A stretch of 64,000 bases of DNA, from the NCBI RefSeq assembly GCF_001187725.1, contig NZ_LGIQ01000011.1, positions 470,017 to 534,016 on the forward strand. Direction: 5' to 3'. A program made the translations under genes and the position numbers. This stretch comes from Brevibacillus reuszeri (GTDB lineage: Bacteria > Bacillota > Bacilli > Brevibacillales > Brevibacillaceae). The notes under the pieces were generated by a model. It worked only from the letters and a program-made list of their open reading frames with translations. It searched no databases and was not told where the DNA came from. Of this stretch, positions 25,480 to 34,076 are shown in pieces (within the stretch, counting starts at the first letter, position 1; each line of letters begins with the position of its first letter).

Positions 25480-25509
25480 AGTATAAAACCGGATGACAAC
25501 AACTGGCAA
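25480..25509 (-). promoter_or_regulatory. Promoter of the SUFU gene
   Basis: On the minus strand TTGCCA (25509-25504), an 18-base spacer and TATACT (25485-25480) lie about 55 bases before the chosen start. Confidence 0.55.
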
Positions 25510-25623
25510 TTTCTATCTAATTTTACAGTTCAAATATATCTTTAGACCTAGTTTTCCGTAGTGTGTTTTTCCTATTTTTGTCTTTTTTCTTCTGAGATCA
25601 GGTTCAGGATCACAATTCTCATG

Positions 25624-25653
25624 AAAAAACCGCCAGAACTGTACCTGACGGCC
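25624..25653 (-). terminator. Terminator of the 113-residue gene
   Basis: On the minus strand CCGTCAG pairs with CTGGCGG (one G-T pair) and is followed by TTTTTTC. Confidence 0.7.
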
Positions 25654-25657
25654 ACTT

Positions 25658-25999
25658 CTAGCGCTTTTGCACACGCAAAACGGGGACCTTCTTTTGCTCA
25701 TACGTGCCTGCCAATATTTGCTCATGTATGACGTTCAGCTTGAGCAGACTGGTGATCTTTCCTGTATCGGCACGTGACATGAGCCGCCAAAGTGACGGAT
25801 CAGGCAACGAGTTGTACAGCTTTTCATCATTAAACTCTCGCCTGTCCTGGTAGCTGATGGACAGCTTATAGTCGCCTTCCTCTGCGCTCCCGACTCCTGC
25901 ATAAGCGTCGATCAGCTTGCTTCGCAGCTCGTTTAGCTCATCCTCTAGCTGTTTTTGTAATTCTTTCAGCTCATAATAGCGGGCTACCTGTTGTTCCAT
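25658..25999 (-). CDS. Unknown coiled-coil-start protein
   Basis: 113 residues. Residues 1-32 (YYELKELQKQLEDELNELRSK) form a likely coiled coil; the rest is mixed, with the segment ISYQDRREFNDEKLYNSLPD and a basic end. The layout recalls small phage-type proteins with an N-terminal coiled coil, but I do not recognise a family. ATG at 25999 has a perfect GAGGAGG site, and a terminator follows the stop, so the gene is real. It stands alone between the VCBS-like protein and the SUFU gene. Confidence 0.6.
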   Translation of the reverse strand: MEQQVARYYELKELQKQLEDELNELRSKLIDAYAGVGSAEEGDYKLSISYQDRREFNDEKLYNSLPDPSLWRLMSRADTGKITSLLKLNVIHEQILAGTYEQKKVPVLRVQKR

Positions 26000-26082
26000 C
26001 TGCTCGTCCTCCTCTGGTTACAGCTTTACCCCAAAACTATATGAGGCAGAGGCGGTTGATAGAACATCCTGCATGGACAAAG

Positions 26083-26125
26083 AAAAACGCCTCCGTTTCA
26101 ACCAGCTGCGGGAAAAGGAGGCGAT
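26083..26125 (-). terminator. Terminator of the VCBS-like secreted protein gene
   Basis: CGCCTCC pairs with GGAGGCG; on the minus strand the stem is followed by TTTTTC. Confidence 0.7.
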
Positions 26126-26144
26126 CATTATTTATTTCTGTGTA

Positions 26145-27038
26145 TTACTTGCCGACCATGGTATTGATCGCTTCACCTGGATGCTTTTTCACGAATGTGG
26201 AATACTCTACTTCCCAAGGATTCCATTTGCCGTCTGCTTGATAGCCCCATACGGAGTTGATGCGGGAGACAGTGTCTGTATTATTGATTCCGACAATTCG
26301 CTGTTCCCCAACCAGCTCGTAGGTGCCATTGCCATCCATATCAATCGGTGTCAAAGAGCCGAAAGGGTACGTCATAACGGAGGTATCTGCATCCGTGAGC
26401 AGCACCTTGCCTGCTTTATCGTACAGCTTGGCTGCTACGTACACATCTTGATTTGCGCTGACATCAATCGTGAGCGGCTTGTCTAATTGTGCACTTTTTC
26501 CTTCGACCTTAAAGCCGTTTACAAAGGACCCCTCATATTTGATTCCCTCATTTTCATTTTCGCCGAAAATGACGGCAGGCTTGTTGTCAGCAAAGGTAGC
26601 CACTACATGATTGTAAATGCCGCCGGAGCCGCCAGTCGCTGTTTTTACGAAAGCATCGGCAACATGGTCACCTGTAAAATCAAGCAGTGTCAGCTCTCCC
26701 TCGTAACCACCCAAATCTTTGATATCTGTTTTGCTGTACGCTTTTGTTTTGCCATCCTGTACGACAAGGTTCATGTTGGACGCATAAATATCGTCTGCCT
26801 TCTCTTTTACTCCAACCAGATACACGATGTCTTCAACTTTATCCCCGTTTACATCCGCTGTTTTCTGATCGATGACGTATGTGTTTTTATCTAATTTGAG
26901 CTGTTCCACTGCTGCAAACAGCTTTCCTTTTTCTGAATCCGCATGTGCTACCTTTGTATTTGCCAAAGTCAATCCAGTTACGCCTACTACTCCTGCCAGC
27001 AGCAGAAAGGTTGCGGGCTTCATCCATTTTTTCGTCAT
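26145..27038 (-). CDS. Secreted FG-GAP/VCBS-like repeat protein
   Basis: 297 residues with a signal peptide (cleavage near ANTKVAHA-DS, residue 33). The mature part has at least three segments of the calcium-loop type found in FG-GAP/VCBS repeats: DVNGDKVEDIVYLVG, DFTGDHVADAFVKTA and DMDGNGTYELVGEQ. Such repeats build beta-propeller-like surface domains. Bacillus relatives are secreted proteins without known activity. ATG at 27038 is behind GGGAGG. The substrate or partner is unknown. Confidence 0.65.
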   Translation of the reverse strand: MTKKWMKPATFLLLAGVVGVTGLTLANTKVAHADSEKGKLFAAVEQLKLDKNTYVIDQKTADVNGDKVEDIVYLVGVKEKADDIYASNMNLVVQDGKTKAYSKTDIKDLGGYEGELTLLDFTGDHVADAFVKTATGGSGGIYNHVVATFADNKPAVIFGENENEGIKYEGSFVNGFKVEGKSAQLDKPLTIDVSANQDVYVAAKLYDKAGKVLLTDADTSVMTYPFGSLTPIDMDGNGTYELVGEQRIVGINNTDTVSRINSVWGYQADGKWNPWEVEYSTFVKKHPGEAINTMVGK

Positions 27039-27171
27039 TGTTATTTCCTCCCTAGTTGTTCATCGGTATATGCATAACTATAGGACGAAGCCCTTTCCTT
27101 TTTGTTACAAACCGTTAACGAACGAAAGACAAACTGGTAAAAAACGCTGGCGAGTTTTGCTTAACGACCTC

Positions 27172-28392
27172 TTACTTGACGTTTTCCAAAACGCTTTTTA
27201 TTACGATAACAGAGTCTTGGCGGATGTTCAGATTGTAGTACCCTCTGACAGCCTGATAGACGGCATTCAAGTTTTTGCTACTCTTGTTTTTTCGGTATGC
27301 CGCAATCTCTTTGGCAAATCGCGGATGGTGGATCAGGTCGCGGCTCCAGTCCCATGCCCGCGGCTTCAGAGCGTCTATGCGCGCTTGAGCGAGCATCTGT
27401 GGAAAGCGAGAGATACTATATTGTCCGATTTTACTTTTCGCTTGCTGATAAAGAGGAGATTTTTCCGCTTCCCTTCTTTCCACTCCCCATACGTCAAATG
27501 AGGACATGGGCATGCCATTTACACGTACAACATCATCGACCAGCATAGGAGCCATCCCTGGCTTGAGCTTTACCTGATAATACTCCCAGCCTGAAGCAGT
27601 TTTTTTCCCAGGCAGGATCAGGTTAATGAATTGAAATATCCGAAGATAAGGCTGCTCCTGCGCATATATTTCCTGTCCCGCTTTGAGATTCAATGGGAGT
27701 TGAGGATATACGTATCCCTTCTGATCTACATTAAATCCCGGAAGTCCTACTTCAACAGCCCACCGCACTGCTGTATCCTCCGAATCCTTCAAATCAATTC
27801 CTCCATGATAGGGGCGTACTTCTTTAAACATCCGATAGAGAACCATCGCTATGAATTCCTTCGTCGCCATTCCATCGTCGAGCTCTTCCCATTTGACATA
27901 TCCTGCGTCGATAAGAGGCTGCAAGTGGGCATTCATTTGTAGCTCTGCTCTCTTTTCGCGTAGCGCTCGACCCTCGTCTGAAAAGCTCTGTGTACTCTCG
28001 ATCCGCCTATCCAATTCATCCCAATCCATATTAACTGGGTAATGGGGAGGTAAAATCCCAATAAAGTGATAAATATTCCAGAGGAAGCCCTTTTTTGAAG
28101 TCATGAATCGCAGATTGTCAGCGTAAAAAGTCTTAAAGTGCGAGCCTCCGCTATCCATATCAACAAGATAGTCCTCTTGTACATAAGTTCTCATAAATGC
28201 TGGTTTCTGCGGATTTAAAATATCGACCATCTCCACATTCAAAAACAAGTATTTCTCGGGATTGGGCGGGAGTTTATAGGTGATTTGATAGCTGGAAGCA
28301 GCTGCAACCGTGGGGACCGGAGAACTAACAACGATGGATGACATGCAGAGCACAGAGGAAATCATTCCAATGACTATTTTTTTACAACACAT
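27172..28392 (-). CDS. Secreted protein with one SLH-like repeat
   Basis: 406 residues with a signal peptide of about 30 residues. Residues 150-240 (LIDAGYVKWEELDDGMATKE, MVLYRMFKE, AVRWAVEVGLPGF, then YPQLPLN) resemble a single S-layer-homology repeat (start-residue pattern, central RWAVE, closing P-x-x-x-LN). The remainder has no recognised motif and is rich in aromatic and basic residues. ATG at 28392 follows AAGGATG, which overlaps the stop of a 35-residue frame upstream, so translation may be coupled. It probably acts at the cell surface. Confidence 0.55.
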   Translation of the reverse strand: MCCKKIVIGMISSVLCMSSIVVSSPVPTVAAASSYQITYKLPPNPEKYLFLNVEMVDILNPQKPAFMRTYVQEDYLVDMDSGGSHFKTFYADNLRFMTSKKGFLWNIYHFIGILPPHYPVNMDWDELDRRIESTQSFSDEGRALREKRAELQMNAHLQPLIDAGYVKWEELDDGMATKEFIAMVLYRMFKEVRPYHGGIDLKDSEDTAVRWAVEVGLPGFNVDQKGYVYPQLPLNLKAGQEIYAQEQPYLRIFQFINLILPGKKTASGWEYYQVKLKPGMAPMLVDDVVRVNGMPMSSFDVWGVERREAEKSPLYQQAKSKIGQYSISRFPQMLAQARIDALKPRAWDWSRDLIHHPRFAKEIAAYRKNKSSKNLNAVYQAVRGYYNLNIRQDSVIVIKSVLENVK

Positions 28393-28399
28393 GGAAAAA

Positions 28400-28507
28400 T
28401 CATCCTTTTATTCGTGATGTTAGGTAGACGATATGCAAATCCCTTTGGTTACTTGTTTTGATAACTGAAAGTTCAGAGTGAAATTCGGCTGATTCATTTC
28501 CGTCCAT
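28400..28507 (-). CDS. Possible 35-residue leader or small protein
   Basis: ATG at 28507 lies 8 bases after a perfect AGGAGG. The frame has 35 residues (start MDGNESAEFHSEL) and ends in TGA at 28402-28400, inside the AAGGATGA site that serves the next gene. It is acidic at the start and mixed later, with no membrane segment. It lies between the CubicO-type gene and the SLH-like gene on the same strand. It could be a leader peptide that couples translation to the downstream gene, or a small protein. Confidence 0.45.
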   Translation of the reverse strand: MDGNESAEFHSELSVIKTSNQRDLHIVYLTSRIKG

Positions 28508-28525
28508 GGTTGAATCCTCCTACTC

Positions 28526-30421
28526 CTACGAAAAATGTACAGGGAGAAAGTTCCAATAGTACAGATAAAATGTATATAGGATCGTCAGTATGACGATACC
28601 GATGTTTACCGCCTTCCACCGGTCCTGCTCCTTGGACGTACAGATACGAATCAATAAATAAACAGCCACCGCCACTGAAATAAGAGGCATGGAGGTTACA
28701 CCAACCTGATAGAACAGCGAATATCCGTATAGAATCTCCTGATTTCCATAGATGAACTGAACTAGGAAGAAGATGCTTTGAAGGAGAGCAATGATGGGAA
28801 TAACCGCAGTGATGCTATGCGATTGCTTGCGCCAATGCCGTACTGCATACCTCAGCAGCCAGACGAATGGAATGAGCGTGAACAAGATGCCTGGTGCTAT
28901 ATACAGCGCCATCAAGATCACTCCTGACTCATACCATTCCGTACGCGCGATGGAGAAGTACATTGGACCTGTAAGAGTCCATTTTCCTTGTTCTTTATGA
29001 AAGTAAAGCTGCTCCACCCCACCGATTTCCTGAAAGAACCTCTCTGCTACTTGGGTAAACTCTTTCCTAATAATCCGTTCCCCTTCGTTCTGAAATAAGC
29101 CGGTCACCACTAATGTTTGATCATCTTTGACTTCAACTGTGTACGGCAAACTGCCAAGCAGGCGAAGTACCTTGGCCCAGCCGTGCTCTGCCGCCAAGTA
29201 CAACTCATATCTCCCTTCCAATTCCTTAATCGCACTCAACGAACTTTTAACGGGAGGAAGCGACTTGCGGGCTGTTTTCGAGTCGATTATTTGGGAGATA
29301 GCGCCAACAACTTTCTCATGCATTTCCATTCCGCTTCTTCCCGCATTGACGGTAATAAAGATGCCAATCGACTCCGAAGGAAAGAGCACCATTTTTGAGA
29401 TAAATCCGTCAATACCTCCATTCGCCCACAAGTAGGGAACTCCATTCACTGTCTCCGACCGAAAAAAGCCGTACCCAATACCATACATGCGTTCATGAGA
29501 AGAGAATTGCTTCGCATGCATCATCTGAACTGTTTCCGGTGTAAGCAAGGACTTGCCGCGGAAATAGCCGTTGGACAAATGCGCGATCATATAAGGGGCG
29601 AAGTCATTCGGTGCCATATTTACGGCTCCTCCCCCAGGAAAATTAATTCCAGAATATGGAATCACCTGATAATCGTTGTCTGTATAGGCATAGCTCTTTG
29701 CCAGCTTAGTCCGATCCTGCGGGAGATTCAAGCTCGCGCTGCTCATACCGAGTGGTTTGAACAAATGTTCCTGCATGTAATCATTCAAAGGCAGTCCGGA
29801 TACTTGTTCGACCACACTGCCTACTAGTCCTAATCCGGCATTGCTGTATAGGAATTTACTTCCAGGTACAAATACCGTCGGCTGTCTTTCCAAATACGTT
29901 CTGATCGAATCCGTTGACCATTGCGGGATCGAACCTTGCCGATTATCTCTTTCATACAGATTTACATCCAAACCTGCCGTATGCGTCAGCAGGTGATGGA
30001 GTGCAATCGTGCCATGTTTTCCACGCACCTTGTAATCCTTCAGGGCAGCATTGATATCATCATGCAGGGAGAGCTTTCCTTGCTCGACCAACTGCATAGC
30101 AGATGTAGCTGTTAAGGATTTCGTTAAGGAACCTAGCCGAAATATCGTACTTTCCGGTTTAACGGGTATTTGTTGCTCTAGGTCAGCGAATCCATACCCT
30201 TTGCTATACATGATATTCTCACCATGAGTAATAACAACCGCTGCACCGGGAATATGAAGCCTGTTCATTTCCTCCTGCATGACAGGATCAATCAATTTTT
30301 GCAAAGCTTCCGCGGAAAACGGCGAAGCCTCATTCGCATTCGCATTTGTATGAGGAATGCAGAACATGAATAGAAAGCAAAAAGCTAGTATAGAGGTCAA
30401 GCATTTGTATGAAGCAGACAT
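28526..30421 (-). CDS. Serine beta-lactamase-like hydrolase (CubicO) with C-terminal membrane domain
   Basis: 631 residues. A signal peptide (1-28) is followed by a class-C beta-lactamase/PBP-like domain: SLTK with the nucleophile Ser98 and Lys101, the YSN motif in KFLYSNAGLGLVG, and a late Gly-rich segment (WANGGIDGF). From about residue 490 to the end come four to five membrane helices. This layout is common for Bacillus esterase/peptidase-like proteins that act outside the membrane; the substrate is unknown. ATG at 30421 is preferred (AGAAAGGTG 9 bases upstream); ATG 30427 and GTG 30433 are alternatives. The fused two-component protein is divergent from it and may regulate it. Confidence 0.8.
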   Translation of the reverse strand: MSASYKCLTSILAFCFLFMFCIPHTNANANEASPFSAEALQKLIDPVMQEEMNRLHIPGAAVVITHGENIMYSKGYGFADLEQQIPVKPESTIFRLGSLTKSLTATSAMQLVEQGKLSLHDDINAALKDYKVRGKHGTIALHHLLTHTAGLDVNLYERDNRQGSIPQWSTDSIRTYLERQPTVFVPGSKFLYSNAGLGLVGSVVEQVSGLPLNDYMQEHLFKPLGMSSASLNLPQDRTKLAKSYAYTDNDYQVIPYSGINFPGGGAVNMAPNDFAPYMIAHLSNGYFRGKSLLTPETVQMMHAKQFSSHERMYGIGYGFFRSETVNGVPYLWANGGIDGFISKMVLFPSESIGIFITVNAGRSGMEMHEKVVGAISQIIDSKTARKSLPPVKSSLSAIKELEGRYELYLAAEHGWAKVLRLLGSLPYTVEVKDDQTLVVTGLFQNEGERIIRKEFTQVAERFFQEIGGVEQLYFHKEQGKWTLTGPMYFSIARTEWYESGVILMALYIAPGILFTLIPFVWLLRYAVRHWRKQSHSITAVIPIIALLQSIFFLVQFIYGNQEILYGYSLFYQVGVTSMPLISVAVAVYLLIRICTSKEQDRWKAVNIGIVILTILYTFYLYYWNFLPVHFS

Positions 30422-30558
30422 AGCCATTATCACCTTTCTTTTATGAGCGATTTTCGTCGCTAGGCTATAGCGATGAGGCTAAGTATGAGGATCAAACTGT
30501 CATTTGGGAAAGTGACAACCTATCATGACTATTCGTGATAACACTTCGTCGAGACACA

Positions 30559-30567
30559 TGCTATAAT
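30559..30567 (+). promoter_or_regulatory. Extended -10 promoter element of the fused sensor gene
   Basis: TGCTATAAT is a perfect extended -10 element (TGn-TATAAT). Transcription would begin about 30574, downstream of the in-frame GTG at 30535, so that GTG cannot be the start. Confidence 0.55.
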
Positions 30568-30603
30568 CATTTGCAAATTGAATCTGGAAAAGGGGGGTTC
30601 ATC

Positions 30604-32427
30604 CTGCTTATAGCTGTCAGTCGCCGATGGACGTGGCTTAATTGGGTGATCTTTACCATCCGCTTTTTGTGGTGGATCACCATTATGATTGGGATTATAA
30701 AATATCACGCCCTTTTGCCGTATCCCGTTGAAGCGGCGATAATTGTTTCGATACTCGCATTCGTTATTCCTTACTGGTTTTACCGCTATTCCACCATCGC
30801 TTATTTGATTGCTGAGATAGCACTGAGCGGGAGCCTTTACATCGCATTAAACTACTATTTCGAAGAGACTCAGTGGCAGTTTATTGTTATCGCCTTTGTC
30901 GTTGGTTTCCACAGCTCAGAAAGAACATGCCGATGGACTGGACCTATTACAATTCTTCTGATTCCTTTTCTCGCTTGGAATACCGCTCGTCTGGATTTCG
31001 ATGATATCGCTTTTCAAGCCTTTTTGTACCATTTTGGAATGTACGGCTTCGGCTTCGCCTTTCAATTATTAAGCCGGACTCATAAGCAGAGCTTGATTAT
31101 TAAGGAACAGAACCGAATTTTGGAGCAGTACGCGGGGCGAGTGGAGCAAATCACGCTGCTTGAAGAAAGAGACAAGCTGTCCAGAGAACTGCACGATACC
31201 ATTGGGCACACGATGACATCGCTCATTATGGGCATGGAGACACTTCGTCCTCATTTGCCGAGTACCGAAGTGAATCGTCTGGATACGCTACTTCATATGG
31301 CGCGCCGCGGATTGAATGAAACGAGAGGGATCGTCCACAATTGGGCGCAAACCACTCGGGACTCGCTTATGACCTTGGAGTCTTCCTTTCGCGAATTGAT
31401 CGAAGAATTTCAGCAGTCGACGGGGGTGGTTGTGACATTGCGTATCTACGGCAAAGAGTATGAATTAAGTAGATCTCGTAAACTGCCGCTATATCGCTGC
31501 TTGCAGGAAGCGCTGACCAATGCTGTGCGGCATGGCGGGGCTTCCCTCATTCAAGTGGGACTGTACTTTGAAAAAAACCAAATCAGAATGCAGGTTGAAG
31601 ATAACGGGAGTGGAAATAAAGATATTGAATTTGGGTTCGGGCTGCAATCAATGAAAGAGCGACTTGAAGCCCTTCATGGACAGCTATCCCTTCATTGTCT
31701 GGATGAAGGAGGGATAGCTGTGATTTGTAGCCTTCCTCATCAGACAGTTTTGCCACAAGAAAAAACCATTCGAATACTTCTCGTTGACGATCAGCCGATC
31801 ATAAGAGAAAGCTTACAACTGATCTTACAACAACAGCAGGACATGCATGTCGTCGGGCTCGCTGGAACCGGGCAGGAAGCGATCGATATGATTCCTGCCG
31901 AGAAACCTGATGTGGTGCTGCTGGACATCCGAATGCCTGGTTTAGATGGACAGAGTACGCTGCGAGCGATACGTGAACAATGGCCTTCCATACGTGTCAT
32001 CATGGTAACCTCAATCGAAGAGGCTTCGCAGGCCGCCGATACGCTCAAGAACGGTGCCAACAGTTACTTATTGAAATCTGTTTCCCCTGTTGAGTTAGTA
32101 GAGGCGATCAGAATGGTCTACCAAGGTGAGATGTTGATTACCCAGACGATTGCAGATGCCCTTTTCCAAGAGATGCAAGAGCAGCAGGCAGAATTGGATG
32201 GATTGCGTAAAATGCGAGGGCGCGTTTGCCCTTACGGCTTGACGGAGCGTGAGCGGGGAATTTTGGCATCCTTAATGGAAGGGCTTCGCATCAAAACGAT
32301 TGCCGACAAAATCTTTCTTTCGGAGGGAACGGTTCGCAATTGCACGTCGATGATTTACGCCAAGTTGGGTGTAAATAACCGTGAGGACGCGGTGAGGAAG
32401 GCTCGTGAGGAAGGCCTGGTCTCTTAG
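30604..32427 (+). CDS. Complete two-component system in one protein (sensor kinase fused to NarL-type regulator)
   Basis: 607 residues. Residues 10-170 hold five to six membrane helices. HisKA_3 follows (ERDKLSRELHDTIGH, phospho-acceptor His197), then a HATPase domain (QEALTNAVRHG, DNGSG). A linker (PHQTVLPQEKTI) leads straight into a receiver (LLVDDQPIIRES, phospho-acceptor Asp441 in LLDIRMPG, and Lys in YLLKS) and a LuxR-type helix-turn-helix (LTERERGILASL, IFLSEGTVRN, KLGVNNREDAV). There is one uninterrupted frame. The start is odd: AGGGGGG is followed 6 bases later by CTG at 30604, while ATC at 30601 is only 3 bases away and no ATG/GTG/TTG fits. The membrane sensor would carry its own DNA-binding domain. 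Confidence 0.8.
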   Translation: MLIAVSRRWTWLNWVIFTIRFLWWITIMIGIIKYHALLPYPVEAAIIVSILAFVIPYWFYRYSTIAYLIAEIALSGSLYIALNYYFEETQWQFIVIAFVVGFHSSERTCRWTGPITILLIPFLAWNTARLDFDDIAFQAFLYHFGMYGFGFAFQLLSRTHKQSLIIKEQNRILEQYAGRVEQITLLEERDKLSRELHDTIGHTMTSLIMGMETLRPHLPSTEVNRLDTLLHMARRGLNETRGIVHNWAQTTRDSLMTLESSFRELIEEFQQSTGVVVTLRIYGKEYELSRSRKLPLYRCLQEALTNAVRHGGASLIQVGLYFEKNQIRMQVEDNGSGNKDIEFGFGLQSMKERLEALHGQLSLHCLDEGGIAVICSLPHQTVLPQEKTIRILLVDDQPIIRESLQLILQQQQDMHVVGLAGTGQEAIDMIPAEKPDVVLLDIRMPGLDGQSTLRAIREQWPSIRVIMVTSIEEASQAADTLKNGANSYLLKSVSPVELVEAIRMVYQGEMLITQTIADALFQEMQEQQAELDGLRKMRGRVCPYGLTERERGILASLMEGLRIKTIADKIFLSEGTVRNCTSMIYAKLGVNNREDAVRKAREEGLVS

Positions 32428-32489
32428 ACGAACAAGGCATCGCTGGCGATAACCTCCACTGACCTGTTTCAGGACATTTCCATGCACTC

Positions 32490-32527
32490 AAAAACGACCA
32501 GACGTGTATCATCTGGTCGTTTCTCTA
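32490..32527. terminator. Bidirectional terminator
   Basis: A perfect 11-bp stem AAACGACCAGA / TCTGGTCGTTT with T-rich tracts on both strands ends the fused sensor gene (+) and yuzD (-). Confidence 0.85.
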
Positions 32528-32557
32528 AACAAGCTATCTCAGCTTTTCGACAGCTAT

Positions 32558-32893
32558 TTATTCCTTTTCTACGGATTCAGCAATCGGCTGCAAGCCCATG
32601 CTCTCCAGCTTTCCATAAATATCCTTCAGCTTCGGATTTCCCTCACCGACAATTTCCCCGGAAATTACGACAAGCGGATACCACAAATCTTCCTCAATAA
32701 TGCGGGTTGCCCAGCTTTTGTCATCGTCTGTCTGCGGCTGTTGAAAGTCGCTGTAAACGATGCGGATGCTGTCGCTTCCATACTTACGCGAAATGGCGGC
32801 CTCCAGCCACTCAGCCGTTTCTTTTGCTGACGGGAGATTGACGCAGCTCGCGCACAACTGCTCAGTCCCGAAGACTTTGATTTCCACGCTCAT
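32558..32893 (-). CDS. yuzD: YuzD family protein (DUF1462)
   Basis: 111 residues with a thioredoxin-like start: KVFGTEQLCASCVNLPS contains a CxxC pair, followed by the cis-Pro-like region WYPLVVISGEIVGEGNPKL. This matches YuzD/DUF1462, a small cytoplasmic thioredoxin-fold family of unknown task found beside yutI. In B. subtilis yuzD and yutI are neighbours; here the mccA/mccB pair has been inserted between them. ATG at 32893. Confidence 0.82.
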   Translation of the reverse strand: MSVEIKVFGTEQLCASCVNLPSAKETAEWLEAAISRKYGSDSIRIVYSDFQQPQTDDDKSWATRIIEEDLWYPLVVISGEIVGEGNPKLKDIYGKLESMGLQPIAESVEKE

Positions 32894-32941
32894 ACGATCC
32901 GCCCCCTCTCGATTCCATTATCGTTCTCTTTTTCTATGATT

Positions 32942-34075
32942 TTAGGACAGAGCTTGCTCCAGATCTTCAATCAGGTCTTGAACATCCTCAATCCCTACGG
33001 AAATACGTACCAGACCCTCAGTAATTCCCAGCTCAGCTCGGCGCTCAACCGGAATCGACGCATGTGTCATACGTGCCGGTACGCTAATCAGGCTCTCAAC
33101 AGCTCCCAACGATTCTGCCAGTGTGTAATACTTCACTTTCGACAAAACCTCATCGGCACGCTCAGCACTTCCTACATCAAAGGAAATCATGCCGCCGAAG
33201 CCACGCGCTTGTTTCTTGATCAGCTCATGACCAGAATGACTTTCCAAGCCAGGGTAGAGAACACGCTTGATATCACTGCGCTCAGACAACCATTTTGCCA
33301 ATGTGCGCGCATTTTGCTCATGCTCTTCCATACGAATTCCCAGTGTTTTCATTCCGCGAAGCAATAGCCAGGAATCTTGTGGTCCAAGTACGCCTCCGAT
33401 TGCATTTTGCACGAAATGCAAATCCTCGCCTACCTTTGCATCCTTCGCCACTACCAGACCTGCAACGACGTCACTGTGTCCACCCAAATATTTGGTAGCG
33501 CTGTGGAACACGATGTCTGCACCGAGATCGAGCGGGTTTTGCCAATAGGGAGTCATGAAGGTATTGTCTACAACCAGCAGCACATTTTTTGCTTTGGCAA
33601 CATCAGCTAACGCGGCAATGTCGCTTACTTTCAATAGCGGGTTTGTCGGAGTTTCCATAATGATTGCCTTTGTTTCCGGGCGAATCGCTGCTTCCACTGC
33701 TTCCAGATTGCTGGTGTCTACATAAGTCGCTTCCAGACCCAAGCGGGAAAAGACGCGAGTAACAACGCGGAAGGTTCCGCCGTATACGTCATCGCCGACA
33801 ACCAGATGGTCCCCTTTGTTAAACAGGGAAAGAATGGTGGAAAGAGCCGCCATACCGGAACCAAAGGCAAAGCCACGTGCACCGCCCTCGATCTCCGCAA
33901 TGTACGTTTCCAGAGCGTGACGAGTCGGGTTGCCTGTACGGGAATATTCAAAGCCTTTGTGGACGCCAATCGCTTCCTGTTTGTATGTGCTCACTTGATA
34001 AATCGGAACGGAAACTGCCCCTGTATGTGGATCTCCCTCAATACCACCATGGATTAATCGAGTTTTAATACGCAT
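32942..34075 (-). CDS. mccB: Cystathionine gamma-lyase / homocysteine gamma-lyase (MccB)
   Basis: 377-residue PLP enzyme of the Cys/Met metabolism family. Tyr and Arg of the phosphate-binding site lie in FEYSRTGNPTR, and the PLP lysine in SATKYLGGHSDVVAG. Members of this length next to MccA cleave cystathionine to cysteine, the last step of reverse transsulfuration, and may also release sulfide from homocysteine. ATG at 34075 lies one base after the mccA stop, and its GGAGG site is inside the mccA end, so the two are co-translated. Confidence 0.88.
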   Translation of the reverse strand: MRIKTRLIHGGIEGDPHTGAVSVPIYQVSTYKQEAIGVHKGFEYSRTGNPTRHALETYIAEIEGGARGFAFGSGMAALSTILSLFNKGDHLVVGDDVYGGTFRVVTRVFSRLGLEATYVDTSNLEAVEAAIRPETKAIIMETPTNPLLKVSDIAALADVAKAKNVLLVVDNTFMTPYWQNPLDLGADIVFHSATKYLGGHSDVVAGLVVAKDAKVGEDLHFVQNAIGGVLGPQDSWLLLRGMKTLGIRMEEHEQNARTLAKWLSERSDIKRVLYPGLESHSGHELIKKQARGFGGMISFDVGSAERADEVLSKVKYYTLAESLGAVESLISVPARMTHASIPVERRAELGITEGLVRISVGIEDVQDLIEDLEQALS

Positions 34076-34076
34076 T

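Noticed and set aside
30535..30603. GTG at 30535 as start of the fused sensor
   Set aside because: It lies upstream of the extended -10 element and lacks a ribosome binding site; the strong site at 30591 points to 30601-30604.
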